Shown: positions 10,544-20,913 of the stretch, in pieces
How positions within the stretch are numbered: position 1 is the stretch's first letter
Layout: every line of letters begins with the position of its first letter
Assembly (NCBI RefSeq): GCF_000143415.4
Contig: NW_003314266.1
Span: 1,260,767 to 1,324,766, forward strand
Direction: 5' to 3'
Length of the DNA stretch: 64,000 nt
Source of the DNA: Selaginella moellendorffii
Taxonomy: Eukaryota > Streptophyta > Lycopodiopsida > Selaginellales > Selaginellaceae
Translations under genes and position numbers: made by a program
Notes under the pieces: model-generated
Database searches by the model: none
Seen by the model: the letters and a program-made list of their open reading frames with translations, nothing else
Told to the model about the DNA's origin: nothing

Positions 10544-11204
10544 ATCCGCAAGACCAAAATGTCTAGAAAAGGGTTATTTTAATAAACATCTTAAGAGAGA
10601 GATTAGAGAAAAAGTACCGATCAGATCAGATGTTGCAGGAAGCTACTTCAGGTGTAATGGAAGCATGGGGAGAGCTTTTAGTAGAGCACAGAGATGACCT
10701 CGTCACCTTTTTGATAACGAACCCTTTCTTTATAAAAATATGCATTCCATGCTTTTCCATACCTTTATATCTACCAAGAAGTTGCTTTCAGTAAGAGCTT
10801 TGAACAATTTTGTATGTGTCAAAAGGCGGGAGTCAATATTGAGAGAGAGAGAGAGAGAGAGAGAGAGGCATTCCTTCCGGACTCGGGGAAGGTGTCCATC
10901 TCGAGGGATGTCATATGACTTTTTTGGTTGGGGGGTCCAACTTTTTGCAAAAGAAACGAGCAATGCTCTGCCCAAATCCTCGCTCCGCCTGCTGCTCTCT
11001 CGTGAAATCCATGCAACAAAAGCAAAAGAGATTCTGTCCAAACATGGTGGTTGATGCCTCGCCGCAGGAGAACTTCAATTCCAGCAGCAAACAAGAAAAA
11101 ATTTACAGCCACTTTTCTTTCTTTTCCCAGTTTTCCTTGTTTGATTTCGTTCTCCTCCCTTAGAGCATAGCAATCCAGCTCCTTTTCTCTCCTCTAGCAT
11201 AGCA
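10544..11204. other. Upstream region of the first pectinesterase, with a GA microsatellite
   Basis: A (GA)n tract occupies 10841-10867, about 340 bp upstream of the pectinesterase ATG. GA/CT tracts are common in plant 5' leaders and promoters. The remaining sequence shows no coding homology. It probably contains the promoter and 5' UTR of the gene starting at 11205. Confidence 0.4.
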
Positions 11205-12620
11205 ATGCTCGTGTTCCTGGCGATGGCTCTTCTCCTGGTCGCGAGCGTCGATTCGTGGAGGAACGCCTCCATTCCTTCGCAGTGGCAGGGGATGACGCGG
11301 AGGAGCAAGATCCACCCGGCGGAGCAGCAGGGCGGCGACGATTTCATCCCGAGAGCAATCGGCGGCGATGGGCTGCTCAAGTTCTTGGTGGTCGACCAAA
11401 GCTCCCTCCTATCGTCGCAGACGGCGGGAGTTTTCAGGTCCATCCAAGCAGCAATCGATGCCGTCCCGGTTGGGAACCAGCATTGGGTGATCATCCAAGT
11501 TGGAGCTGGAGTTTACCAGTAAGTATCATAGGAGCTTGTCCAAGAAAAACAGAGAAAAAAAAAATCTTTGTTTTATAGGGAGAAGATCACGATTCCATAC
11601 ATGAAGCCTTACATTCTTCTCCAAGGTGCCGGGAGAGATTTCACCACCATCTCCTGGAGCGACTCGGCCAGCACTTTCGGGACTGCCAACAGCGCTACTT
11701 TCAGCGCCTTTGCTCCGAATTTCATCGCCAAGTACATCAGCTTCAGGGTAAGCTTTTCCTCGCTTTTCTCAATCTCGCTTTCTTCGATCGATCGAAAGGA
11801 GAGCCTCATGTTTCTTCCATAGAATTCATTCTCCTCTTTTGGAAAAGAGGCCTGACTGTTCGCTCGCAGAACAATGCACCACGGCCGCCACCGGGAGCTT
11901 TCAATCGCCAAGCGGTGGCTGTTTTGGTCGCCGGCGACATGGCTGCCTTCTACTCGTGTGGCTTCTATGGCGCCCAGGACACGCTCTTCGATTACGAGGG
12001 ACGTCACTACTTCCGGGACTGCTACATCGAAGGCTCCATTGACTTTATCTTCGGCCATGCGAAGTCCGTCTTCAAGGTAGAATAGAACAATTCTTGCGAG
12101 AAACTGGAGAACTGTTAGTCGCCTTTCTCTCTTTTTCTTTGTCTACCTGATCTTTTTCTTTTCTCATGTACAGGCCTGTGAGCTCCACGCCATCGCCGAC
12201 AGCTTTGGCTCAGTCACCGCTCAGAACAGGGGAGACCCTCGCGAGAACTCTGGCTTCATATTTATTGCCTGCACAGTGACAGGAAGTGGCACCATTTTCT
12301 TAGGACGAGCTTGGGGAGCTTACTCTCGAGTCGTCTATCTCTTCACCTACATGGACAGCAACGTTGTCTCCGAGGGGTGGAATGATTGGGGCGTCGCGAG
12401 CAGGCAGCAGTAAGTTCTCGCGAGATTTTCTATCTTTTTCTCACTCTTGTCACCTACATCAACGAACAGGACAGTTTATTATGGTCAGTACAAGTGTTTC
12501 GGACCGGGAGCTAACGAACTAGGCCGTGTTCGGTGGTCTCACGAGCTCACGGACGAGGAAGCCAGGCCTTTCCTGCAAGTAAACTTCATTGACGGCGTAC
12601 AATGGTTACGTGAACTATAG
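11205..12620 (+). CDS. Pectin methylesterase 1 (PME53-like, 358 aa)
   Basis: Five exons (11205-11518, 11579-11747, 11870-12076, 12174-12409, 12470-12620) join in frame. Residues 1-17 are a signal peptide ([17 protein letters not shown]), so the enzyme is secreted to the wall, where it removes methyl esters from homogalacturonan. There is no PMEI pro-region. The CE8 beta-helix has the family residues in order: Q of [10 protein letters not shown] of GAQDTLFD, D of GSIDFIFG, and R and W of LGRAWG, so it should be active. The C-terminus carries the usual [13 protein letters not shown] and FIDGVQWL. Exon lengths 314/169/207/236/151 parallel the neighbouring pectinesterase on the other strand, showing common descent. 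The order of motifs resembles Arabidopsis PME53-type proteins. Confidence 0.93.
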
Positions 12621-13023
12621 CAAACAACGAGGAAGAAAACCTGGCTCGTCTGTACAAAATTTGATTCCCAATTCTTTTGTGCGACACCTTCAGAAAAGGA
12701 AAAGGAAGAAACTGTCAAGAACAATAAAAATCTCTGCCAGATCCGTAAATACTTGGGAAGGAAACCAAATTTCGCGGTTTACCGGTGATTTGTTGGTGCT
12801 AACTTTGTAACTCGAGAATCACGAAATAAAATCCCCGCATTCGTGTAAAACGCTTGGACGCGAGGTCGCTTATACCAAAGCCCATTGCAGTGCATCGGGG
12901 AGAAAACGGCTGTGAGAAGGACAAAGCCCAAAAGCAAAAGAACAAAATGCCAATGGAGCAAAGCAAAGCTATCAAAGGTTTAAAGCGCCTTCATGTGTTC
13001 TTGTTCTTCGATCCAGATCCCCG
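12621..13023. other. Spacer between pectinesterase and aspartic protease
   Basis: It holds the probable 3' UTR of the pectinesterase, with an AATAAA-like signal near 12720, and the promoter and leader of the protease. No additional gene is supported. Confidence 0.4.
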
Positions 13024-14502
13024 ATGAAAATCTTCGTGTTGATCCTCTTCGCCACCTTGCTCTCGCTGCGCCAATCCCACGAGTTAGAAGGCGGTCACAA
13101 AGAACACAACGAGCTCATCACCTTTACCCCCGGGCATTTTAAAATTTTATCTTTCCCGCCATTCGCATCGCGTGCCACTGCCCCGGCGGCTGCAAATCCG
13201 CGCCCCCAGCGCCAAGATCACGAGCTTCAAGAAAACGAGGAGGAGCTCGCCATCGAGATCCTCCACCGGAGCTCCCGGCGCAATGGCGATCCCCATCATC
13301 ACGATCCTCTCCACGACATCCACGCCGCAATGGAGCGGGACGAGGCTCGCCTCCGCTGGATCCACCACCGCATCCAGTCGAGCGATCATCGCCACCGCCG
13401 CGGACGATCGCTCCTCCAGACCGCCCAGGTCTCCTCGGGATTGAGCCTGGGCAGCGGCGAATACTTCGCGAGGATGGGAATTGGAAGCCCGCAGAGATCC
13501 TACTACCTGGAGCTCGACACCGGCAGCGATGTCACCTGGATCCAGTGCGCGCCCTGTTCTTCCTGCTACTCTCAGGTCGATCCAATCTACGATCCCTCCA
13601 ATTCGTCGAGCTACCGCCGCGTCTACTGCGGCTCGGCGCTGTGCCAGGCGCTGGATTACAGCGCCTGCCAAGGCATGGGATGTAGCTACCGCGTCGTCTA
13701 TGGCGATAGCTCCGCTAGCAGCGGCGATCTTGGCATAGAATCCTTCTACCTGGGGCCGAATTCCAGCACCGCGATGCGAAATATCGCGTTTGGATGCGGC
13801 CATAGCAACTCGGGCCTCTTCCGCGGCGAGGCGGGGCTCCTGGGGATGGGCGGCGGCACGCTCTCCTTCTTCTCCCAGATCGCGGCCTCCATCGGCCCCG
13901 CATTCTCCTATTGCCTGGTGGATCGCTACAGCCAGCTCCAATCGCGCTCGTCGCCGCTCATCTTCGGGCGCACCGCCATACCCTTCGCCGCCAGATTCAC
14001 GCCGCTGCTCAAGAACCCTAGAATCGACACGTTCTACTACGCCATCCTCACTGGGATCAGCGTCGGCGGTACCGCGCTGCCCATACCGCCCGCGCAGTTT
14101 GCGCTCACGGGCAACGGCACCGGCGGCGCCATCCTCGACTCGGGCACCTCCGTGACGCGCGTCGTGCCGGCGGCCTACGCCGTGCTGCGCGACGCGTACC
14201 GCGCGGCGTCGCGGAACCTACCGCCGGCGCCCGGGGTCTACCTGCTCGACACGTGTTTCAATTTCCAGGGGTTGCCGACGGTCCAGATCCCATCGCTGGT
14301 GCTCCACTTCGACAATGACGTGGACATGGTGCTGCCCGGCGGGAATATTCTCATCCCGGTGGATCGCTCCGGGACGTTTTGCCTGGCTTTCGCGCCGTCT
14401 TCCATGCCCATCTCGGTCATTGGCAACGTCCAGCAGCAGACCTTTCGAATTGGGTTTGATTTGCAAAGATCTCTCATCGCCATAGCTCCAAGAGAGTGCT
14501 AA
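13024..14502 (+). CDS. A1 aspartic protease, nepenthesin/ASPG1-like (492 aa)
   Basis: This is a single-exon gene whose first residues (MKIFVLILFATLLSLRQS) form a signal peptide. A His/Arg-rich pro-region of about 120 residues follows, then the pepsin-like domain starting near GEYFARMGIGSPQRSYYLEL. Both catalytic motifs are intact: DTGSD with D165 and DSGTS with D372. The cysteine-rich insert typical of plant nepenthesin-type proteases is present (CAPCSSCYSQVDPIYDPSNS, then CGSALCQALDYSACQGMGC). The C-terminal SVIGNVQQQTFRIGFDLQ is typical. It is probably secreted, and its substrate is unknown. Codon use is very GC-rich and there is no intron, unlike its pectinesterase neighbours. A 70-bp direct duplication covers its 3' end. 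Confidence 0.94.
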   Translation: MKIFVLILFATLLSLRQSHELEGGHKEHNELITFTPGHFKILSFPPFASRATAPAAANPRPQRQDHELQENEEELAIEILHRSSRRNGDPHHHDPLHDIHAAMERDEARLRWIHHRIQSSDHRHRRGRSLLQTAQVSSGLSLGSGEYFARMGIGSPQRSYYLELDTGSDVTWIQCAPCSSCYSQVDPIYDPSNSSSYRRVYCGSALCQALDYSACQGMGCSYRVVYGDSSASSGDLGIESFYLGPNSSTAMRNIAFGCGHSNSGLFRGEAGLLGMGGGTLSFFSQIAASIGPAFSYCLVDRYSQLQSRSSPLIFGRTAIPFAARFTPLLKNPRIDTFYYAILTGISVGGTALPIPPAQFALTGNGTGGAILDSGTSVTRVVPAAYAVLRDAYRAASRNLPPAPGVYLLDTCFNFQGLPTVQIPSLVLHFDNDVDMVLPGGNILIPVDRSGTFCLAFAPSSMPISVIGNVQQQTFRIGFDLQRSLIAIAPREC

Positions 14503-14572
14503 AGTATTCTTCTCAGATGAGATTCATGATTTGCAAAGATCTCTCATCGCCATAGCTCAAAGAGAGTGCTAA
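14458..14572 (+). repeat. Tandem duplication of the protease stop-codon region
   Basis: About 44 bp including the last 14 codons and the stop of the protease (14458-14502) recur at 14528-14572, with a period of 70 bp. The second copy differs by about one base and also carries the stop TAA. It lies in the 3' UTR, so it does not change the protein. Confidence 0.85.
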
Positions 14573-14838
14573 GTATACTTCATGATAAAAACTAGATTCT
14601 TCGATAGCTTTTGATTTGATCGAGCTCTCGAAATTCCGAGGCTTGCTTTGTTTGCTCGCTCAGCTTCCAAGGAAGCTTTTTAATCTGTGCTTCACAAACA
14701 ATAAAACTTTGAGACGAAAAGAATGGCTCTATAGTACACTATAATCTCGCTCGCCTTTTCTTTCGTATCTCGCCTGTATTGCTTCTTTTGGAGTGTAAAA
14801 CCTGTCCTTACTGTGGGGCTCTCGAGGAGAGAGCTCGA
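14573..14838. other. Convergent spacer
   Basis: This interval holds the 3' ends of the aspartic protease (+) and the second pectinesterase (-), with AATAAA at 14700-14705. No coding potential is seen. Confidence 0.4.
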
Positions 14839-16839
14839 TCACGTCGAAGGAAGCCATTGCGTGCCATCGACAAAGCTGAGCGAAAGAAATGGAGTTACCT
14901 CCATGTCTGAGAGCTCGCGAGCCCACGGCACTCTCAGCGAAGAAGTGGCTCCGGGACCATAGCATTTGTATTGTCCAAACGAGACAGTTCTACAGAAGAG
15001 GAAGTTAAGATTTTTACAAAAAAGAAGAGAAAGATCCTCTTTTTACCTGTCTCTGGATGCGTCGTGATCCCAATCGTCCCAGCCACGTACATCGATTATA
15101 TTGTCGAAGTAGCTGTTCGAGTAGACAATGCGGGAGTACGGTCCCATTGCTCGTCCGAGATACAAAATCCCGGTTCCGGTAACTTTGCAGTTGACGAACG
15201 AGAATCCTGTGTTTTCCGTTTGGCTCTGCCGATCTTGTGCTGCTACGGAGCCGTAAGAATCCGCTATGGAGTGAAGCTCGCATTGCTGCAGCACTCCCGG
15301 CATTAAAAAACACGGAAAGGAAGGCGGAAAGTTTTGATGCTCACCTCGTAGAGCGAGCGGCCATTGCCAAAGATGAAATCGATGGAGCCTTGGATGAAGC
15401 AACCTTTGAAGTAGTGGCGTCCGACATCGTCGCAGAGCGTGTCCTGCGCGCCGTAAAAGCCACAGTTGTAGAATGCAGCCATGTCGCCAGAGATCCGGAA
15501 AGCCGCTGCTTGACGTCCATTGACACCGGGTGGTGGTGGAGGTGCAGTGTTCTATCACAAGAACAAAAAAAAAACCATTTTTGTGTGAGCCAAGAGCTTA
15601 TAAATCGATTGACAGATAGAAACCACGCAAAGGTCACGCACACGCAAACACGCACACACAATTCACGCACAAAGAAAAGGAGACAAAAAAGAGTGGAAGT
15701 ACCTGAAAACTGATGTCTCTGGCTATGAAATTCGCCCCTACGATCGTCACTGACGCGGTTCTATAGGCCGTAAGCGGCTGTCCATCGGGGCCGAGGTCGC
15801 TGGCGGTGGAATTCCAGACGATGAGGCTACGATCAATCCCAGCGCCCTGGAAAGTTAAGAACGGCTTCGTAGCTGGAACCACCACTTTCTCCCTGGAACC
15901 GAAAAAACAAACCCACAGACAATGAGACGCCTGGAAGAAGCAAAGGGGAAGAAACAAAGGCAAGAAAATGATAAGAAAGAATGTCTCATCAGATCATCAC
16001 GAGAAGAGCGCCATGGCTGGAAGAGAGAAAGAAAAGAAAATTCTCTTCTCTACTGGCCATACTGACCGCCCTATCTGACTGACGGTCACGGAGATGCGGA
16101 GATTCGCGCGAATAAACCGGCAGCGCGAAGATGCCGCCCAAGATTCGCCGTTTGAAGATCCTTGCGACGATGGTGATCGATCGTTTTGCCCGCAATTGGA
16201 GCTGCGGGAAGCGGCCGATCGCGGTGCATTGCGCGTGACATCGACGCAAGGGATCGTTGGCGCTTGGATTTTGCGGCGGGGTGTGCTTTGCATCGATGCC
16301 AAAATTTCTTCCCCGTTTCATGGAAATATTCTACGCTGCCGTGCGAAATCTGGGACCCGTGAGCGCCAAGAATCGGCAAGAATGGATCGCTGGCGGGAAT
16401 TATCGGCCAAGATTGTCACTGGGATCGCGAGAAGTCGTTGAGATTGATCGATCGAGGCAAGAAGAGGAAATTCCCAAGAACAGAGCAATCGAGGAGGAAG
16501 AAAGAAAGAGAGCGAGAGCCAGGGAGGAGAGAATGCTGATCCTTACCAGTAGATTCCCGGACCAATTCGTATCGTCACTCTCTGATCGTTCCCGTCCGGG
16601 ATCGCGTTCACTGCGTCCTGGACAGTCACGAAATCGCCATTCCCGCTCTGATCCACGACGAGAATCCGCGCGGCCAGATGCCCCTCGGTGCTGAAGGATT
16701 GGAGGAGATTTCTCGTCGCCGCGGCGCCGCGAGGATGCGAAAGGATTAAGGTTGACAAGACGAGAATGGAGATGCGTCGCGAGCCGCGAGAGAGGAGGAA
16801 CAAGGCGGCGAGGAAGGAGGAGGCATCCCTGGCAGCCAT
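14839..16839 (-). CDS. Pectin methylesterase 2, active-site Trp replaced (359 aa)
   Basis: Five exons on the minus strand (16839-16547, 15892-15703, 15551-15345, 15285-15047, 14989-14839) join in frame; exons 1+2 (483 nt), 3 (207 nt) and 5 (151 nt) have the same lengths as in the pectinesterase at 11205. The N-terminus is hydrophobic (signal peptide or anchor, residues ~8-40), with no PMEI domain. Family residues present are Q of GRQAAAF, QD of GAQDTLCD, D of GSIDFIFG and R of LGRAMG. The tryptophan that follows this arginine in LGRxW is methionine here. In characterised CE8 enzymes that tryptophan lines the substrate cleft, so activity may be altered or lost. Intron 1 is unusually long for this window (654 bp). 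The gene is convergent with the protease. Confidence 0.9.
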
Positions 16840-18699
16840 GGCCGGAGCTATGGGCCGGAGCTATCGGCTAGGTGGGAAAGAATTTTGGGAGAGGAGGGAA
16901 AGAAAGAATGGAAAAATGCCGCGCTTGTTATAGCCGGTTAGGTTTAAACCCATTGTTTATAGGCCTAAAAGGTTGACAGAAAACGTACGAGTTTGTATTT
17001 TTCCCATGAATTTTTTTCTTCCACTAATACGCCAACTTTGACTAATTATTTTCAAAATCATACCTGTTTGTATCGATCAGAAAGAAAAGTTTCTCTTATC
17101 TGATATGGAGAAACCATGTCGTTCTATTGGAATTGTGTGGATTGAGAACGACCCAAAGGCAAAGCTAGAAAAGCTTCACCAGGACTTTCCTTAAGTACGA
17201 TGATTCAAAGATTCTCGTCTCGGGCTTCTAGTGAGTGTTTGTTCGAACTTAAAAGGCGGTGGAAAGCCAAAAAAGGAGAGAGCGAGAGGGGAATATACGG
17301 CGGCACGAAAACAACGCTACTACACATTGAAAACTCCCCAAAAAAACTCACCGAAGAAAGAGGGAGGGAAAAGAGCGATGTAAGTAATGTGGATTGCTAC
17401 GCCACCTCCCTTGAAGCTCAAAACGTGAGGATTTTAATAGATCTCGGCGTCACGGGAGGGCCATGCGAGCAAAAGCTCTTTCCTTTTTTATTTTCCACCC
17501 ATCTTGACAAGTTGATCGAGCGAGAGAGACAGCCTGTGTTTGCTGCAAACGAAAGAGAGCTTTGCTTGATGGATCTTTCCGAAAGTTTTTCTCTCTCTTT
17601 TTTTTTTGCTCTCTCTTTCTCTTCTTGCTTACCTGATGAAATGGAGGCATAGAAAATGGCTGGGCACGCGAAATTATTGTACCTGATTGCTTGCAAAGAT
17701 CAGGAGTTTAATGCTCGGAAAAAGAAAAGAATACCTCAAGAAAAGGAGCCTTCGCTATCAACACAGATTGTGCTGTGCTCCCTTGGCAGCAGCAACTGGT
17801 TGAGTGCTGCGTTCCCTCACAAATGCCATGCAGAAGAAGCTGAAAACAATAACTATAATGAACAGAGACATCAGAATCAAATATGTAGCAGCAAGCAAAA
17901 CCAAAAAAAAAAACAAAAACGAAAACGAAAAAAATAAAATAAACAAACTCAAAGAACGAAGTAAAAAAAGGAAGGAAAGAAGAACGAACCACGAACCGCT
18001 CGTCAAAGCTTGGTTGTTGGATCCATAAATGTTCACTGCTTTCACGGAATGTCGTCCATGGACCATTAACTCTGAGTGGTTGCACCGCGTAACTCGCTTA
18101 CTGTCCACCGGTCTATGTACTTTGTAGTCGCTCTTCTTTGGATCCCACAGGCACCGCTGCCGAAGAAGGCATCGCCCGGACGAAATAAATGCCCGCCCGT
18201 CTGGAGAAGACGACGTCTCTCACAAAGTTTCACTGGAATTTCTATTCCATCGACATCGAAGCAAATCTCCGCCGTGCAGACGGATTTGTATCTCTCACTG
18301 CTGACTGCAACCAAGATAAGCAAGCTTCTAGCACGAGATTTAAAGACTTCGCTTGCTGGCAAACTTTCACGGTACCTGGATCAACCAAGTTGCAAGTAAT
18401 CTGATTTTCCAGCTCGAAAAATGCACGGAGCCCTGTGGATTGGAATCGGATATGAATAGGATACTTACGAGAGTTCGCTGTGGATGCAGAAAGAGTAAAT
18501 CAGCCGAACAGATTGGAAGATACTACAGGCCCAGGCATTAGAAAAGTAAGAAAATGTCGCAAACTATGACAAGCAATCGTGCGCAAAGCAGCAAATGCTT
18601 TTCCTTCAACTATAAATTATATACACGTCCAGCTCTGTCTACAAAGACAACTGAAGTGAGACTTTGCTACGAGATTAAAATTCAAAATACCGTACCTCT
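16840..18699. other. Intergenic, no recognised gene
   Basis: The part next to 16839 must hold the promoter of the second pectinesterase. Open frames at 17200-17652 (+) and 18066-18362 (-) lack any domain I know and are rich in low-complexity Lys/Glu or Phe/Ser from A/T runs, notably around 17575-17610 and 17900-17940. The right end is the 3' flank of the third pectinesterase. A small unrecognised gene cannot be excluded. Confidence 0.45.
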
Positions 18700-20013
18700 C
18701 TAAGTTGGGAGCCACTGAGAGCCATCAATGAAGCTTGGATCTAGAAAAGGTTGTGCCTGTCCCGGTGTGAGCTCGTGAGACCACGCTACACGTCCTGCAT
18801 GATTCGCTCCTGGTCCCGAGCACTTGTACTGCCCAAAAAACACAGTGCTGAGGGGCAAGCAATTTATCAGAATCGAGAAAACTGGAGAGGAACAACTTAC
18901 TGCTCTTTATTGGGGTCTCCCCAGTTGTCCCAACCCTCCGGGACAACTATGTTATCCATGTACGTAAATGCATAAACAACCCGAGAGAAGTCACCCCAAG
19001 CTCGTCCTAGAAAGATTGTTCCAGAACCGGTGACCCTGCAGTTCACAAAAGAAAAACCAGTTCGTTCGCTTTGGTTGGTTCGCTTTTGGGCTGCTAATGC
19101 ACCAATTCCACCACAATTCTCAGCAGCAGCGTGTAGATGAGATTTCTGAAAAAAGCGGGTTGAGAAAATTGCTCGAGAACAACAGTAACACTTACGTAGT
19201 AATATGAATGGCCATCTCCGAATATGAAATCTATAGATCCCTCAATGTAGCACTCTCTGAAGTAGTGACGGCCACTGTGATCGTATAGAGTGTCTTGGGA
19301 TCCCAAGAAATGACAACCATAAAAAGCAGCTGTGTCACCAGAAATTCTAAGAGCAACAGCTTGTTTCCCGGGTGCTCCAGGAAAAAACACAGCAGAATTC
19401 TGCAAAATCCGAAGCCATGAAAGATCGAGCCATGAACACGACGATTACCTTAAACGTAATGTTCTTAGCAATGAAAAACGACGCGTAAATCCCAACTGTT
19501 GCACTCTCAAAGGTTCCCAACGGCTGTCCGCCAGGACCAGGACTGCTTGCTGTATCATTCCAGTCGATGATGGTAAGCCACGCTCCACAGCCCTGAAGTG
19601 TAATGTAAGGCTTCGTTATTGGAACCGTAACTTTTTCTCTGGATACAAATGAAATTGAGAATCGAAAGCAACAACTGAAAGAAATATCACCTGTAGTAGC
19701 CGGGATTGATTTGGATGACAATGCGCTCGCCATTGTAGTCAGGTATAGAGTTCAAAGCCGCTTGAACCGTCGTGTAGTCACCCTCCCCAATTGTCTTGCT
19801 CACCACAATCGTCCTCGCAACTTTGATCCTGTTCCCAGCTGTCTTTCCGAACATGGAATGCTTGAGGGAACCAATCCAGTTCACCCAGCTGACAAAATCC
19901 TTTTCCATTCTCTGCAATGCAGGGCTCGAATCAGTCGCAAGGACTTGAGCTTCACTAGGAACGAGAAACGAGCCAAGCAACAGGACAACTAAAACATTAA
20001 ACTTTGCAGACAT
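18700..20013 (-). CDS. Pectin methylesterase 3 (PME53-like, 369 aa)
   Basis: Five exons on the minus strand (20013-19691, 19638-19449, 19399-19196, 19145-18901, 18847-18700) join in frame. Residues 1-22 form a signal peptide ([20 protein letters not shown]). The [16 protein letters not shown] segment before the CE8 domain resembles the N-terminal region of PME53-type pectinesterases. Catalytic residues are all present: [28 protein letters not shown] and [15 protein letters not shown]. The C-terminus has [13 protein letters not shown] and [10 protein letters not shown]. It should be secreted and act on homogalacturonan in the wall. Intron phases equal those of the two other pectinesterases in the window. 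Introns are 46-57 bp. Confidence 0.93.
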
Positions 20014-20646
20014 TGTTCTCTCACTCGTTCACAGGCAAAAGAAGCACGAGGTGGCAAAACTAGACGACATATCTCCGATGTAACTAGCAAACTGGAGATA
20101 TAAGAGGACATGACTGCAAGCACCAGAACACTTGAAGATGATCTAGCAACTTAACAACGCAAGACGTGAAAGAGACAGACAAGCATGCTAATCTGGTCTC
20201 CACTACTAGGAAGCTCGATTAAACAATACAAGCAAATCATAGAGGAACTCACGAGCGTGGCCTGATGATGCACTGAAAATCACCGTACATAGCTTCTTCT
20301 GATGATTCTTCCTGCATTCATCCATAGCTTTCGTCACAAACAACCAAAAAAGAGAATTGCCAAAACCTTCGGCATCTTCTGTAAAGCTCCAGCCCTCTTT
20401 CTTTGCCTGACAGTGTCGGCACCACTCCTCGCGTCACGATCCAACGATCTGTGACCGAAGAAAAAGCAAGAAATTCCCCTAGATCAAACCTGCGGCAATC
20501 GATCGCTCCTGACAACCATTCACTTTCACTGCGCAGCGCACATCGCCGCATTTCCCTTTCAATCGAACAAGCACTGGCGCCTTCGATCGCTCCTCGTGCA
20601 TTGCTCCTCCCACTAGCCCTAGCCTATCCTAGAGGACAAGATATCA

Positions 20647-20695
<49 letters not shown>

Positions 20696-20913
20696 TTAGA
20701 TGATGATCGTCATTATATATGACCGGCTCTATGTTCTTCAGCCGGTTATTCCCTGTCTGTACAAGCGAAAAGAATTCTCATCCTAGAAACCATGGAAACG
20801 AAAGAAAGAGAGAAAGAAAAAATTTCTCCTGACCACTATGAACACCGTAGTAGCTCCTCGCTCGTTTTATTTCCACCACCACCACCACCACCACCACCAA
20901 TCGATCCCTTTCA
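20014..20913. other. Spacer with GA and CCA microsatellites
   Basis: (GA)n spans 20650-20691 and (CCA)n spans about 20873-20899. The first lies about 640 bp upstream of the minus-strand pectinesterase 3 start and may be in its leader or promoter. The second lies in the 3' flank of the epimerase. No coding homology is seen. Confidence 0.45.

Noticed and set aside
13147-13941. 264-codon minus-strand frame inside the aspartic protease
   Set aside because: It is the GC-rich shadow of a clear gene on the other strand and has no known domain.
16094-16694. Plus-strand frames in the long intron and first exon of pectinesterase 2
   Set aside because: Arg/Glu-rich antisense readings without domains; exon 1 of the pectinesterase explains the coding signal here.
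17900-17940. A-rich tract as a retroposon poly(A) tail
   Set aside because: No LINE or SINE body and no target duplication could be seen beside it.
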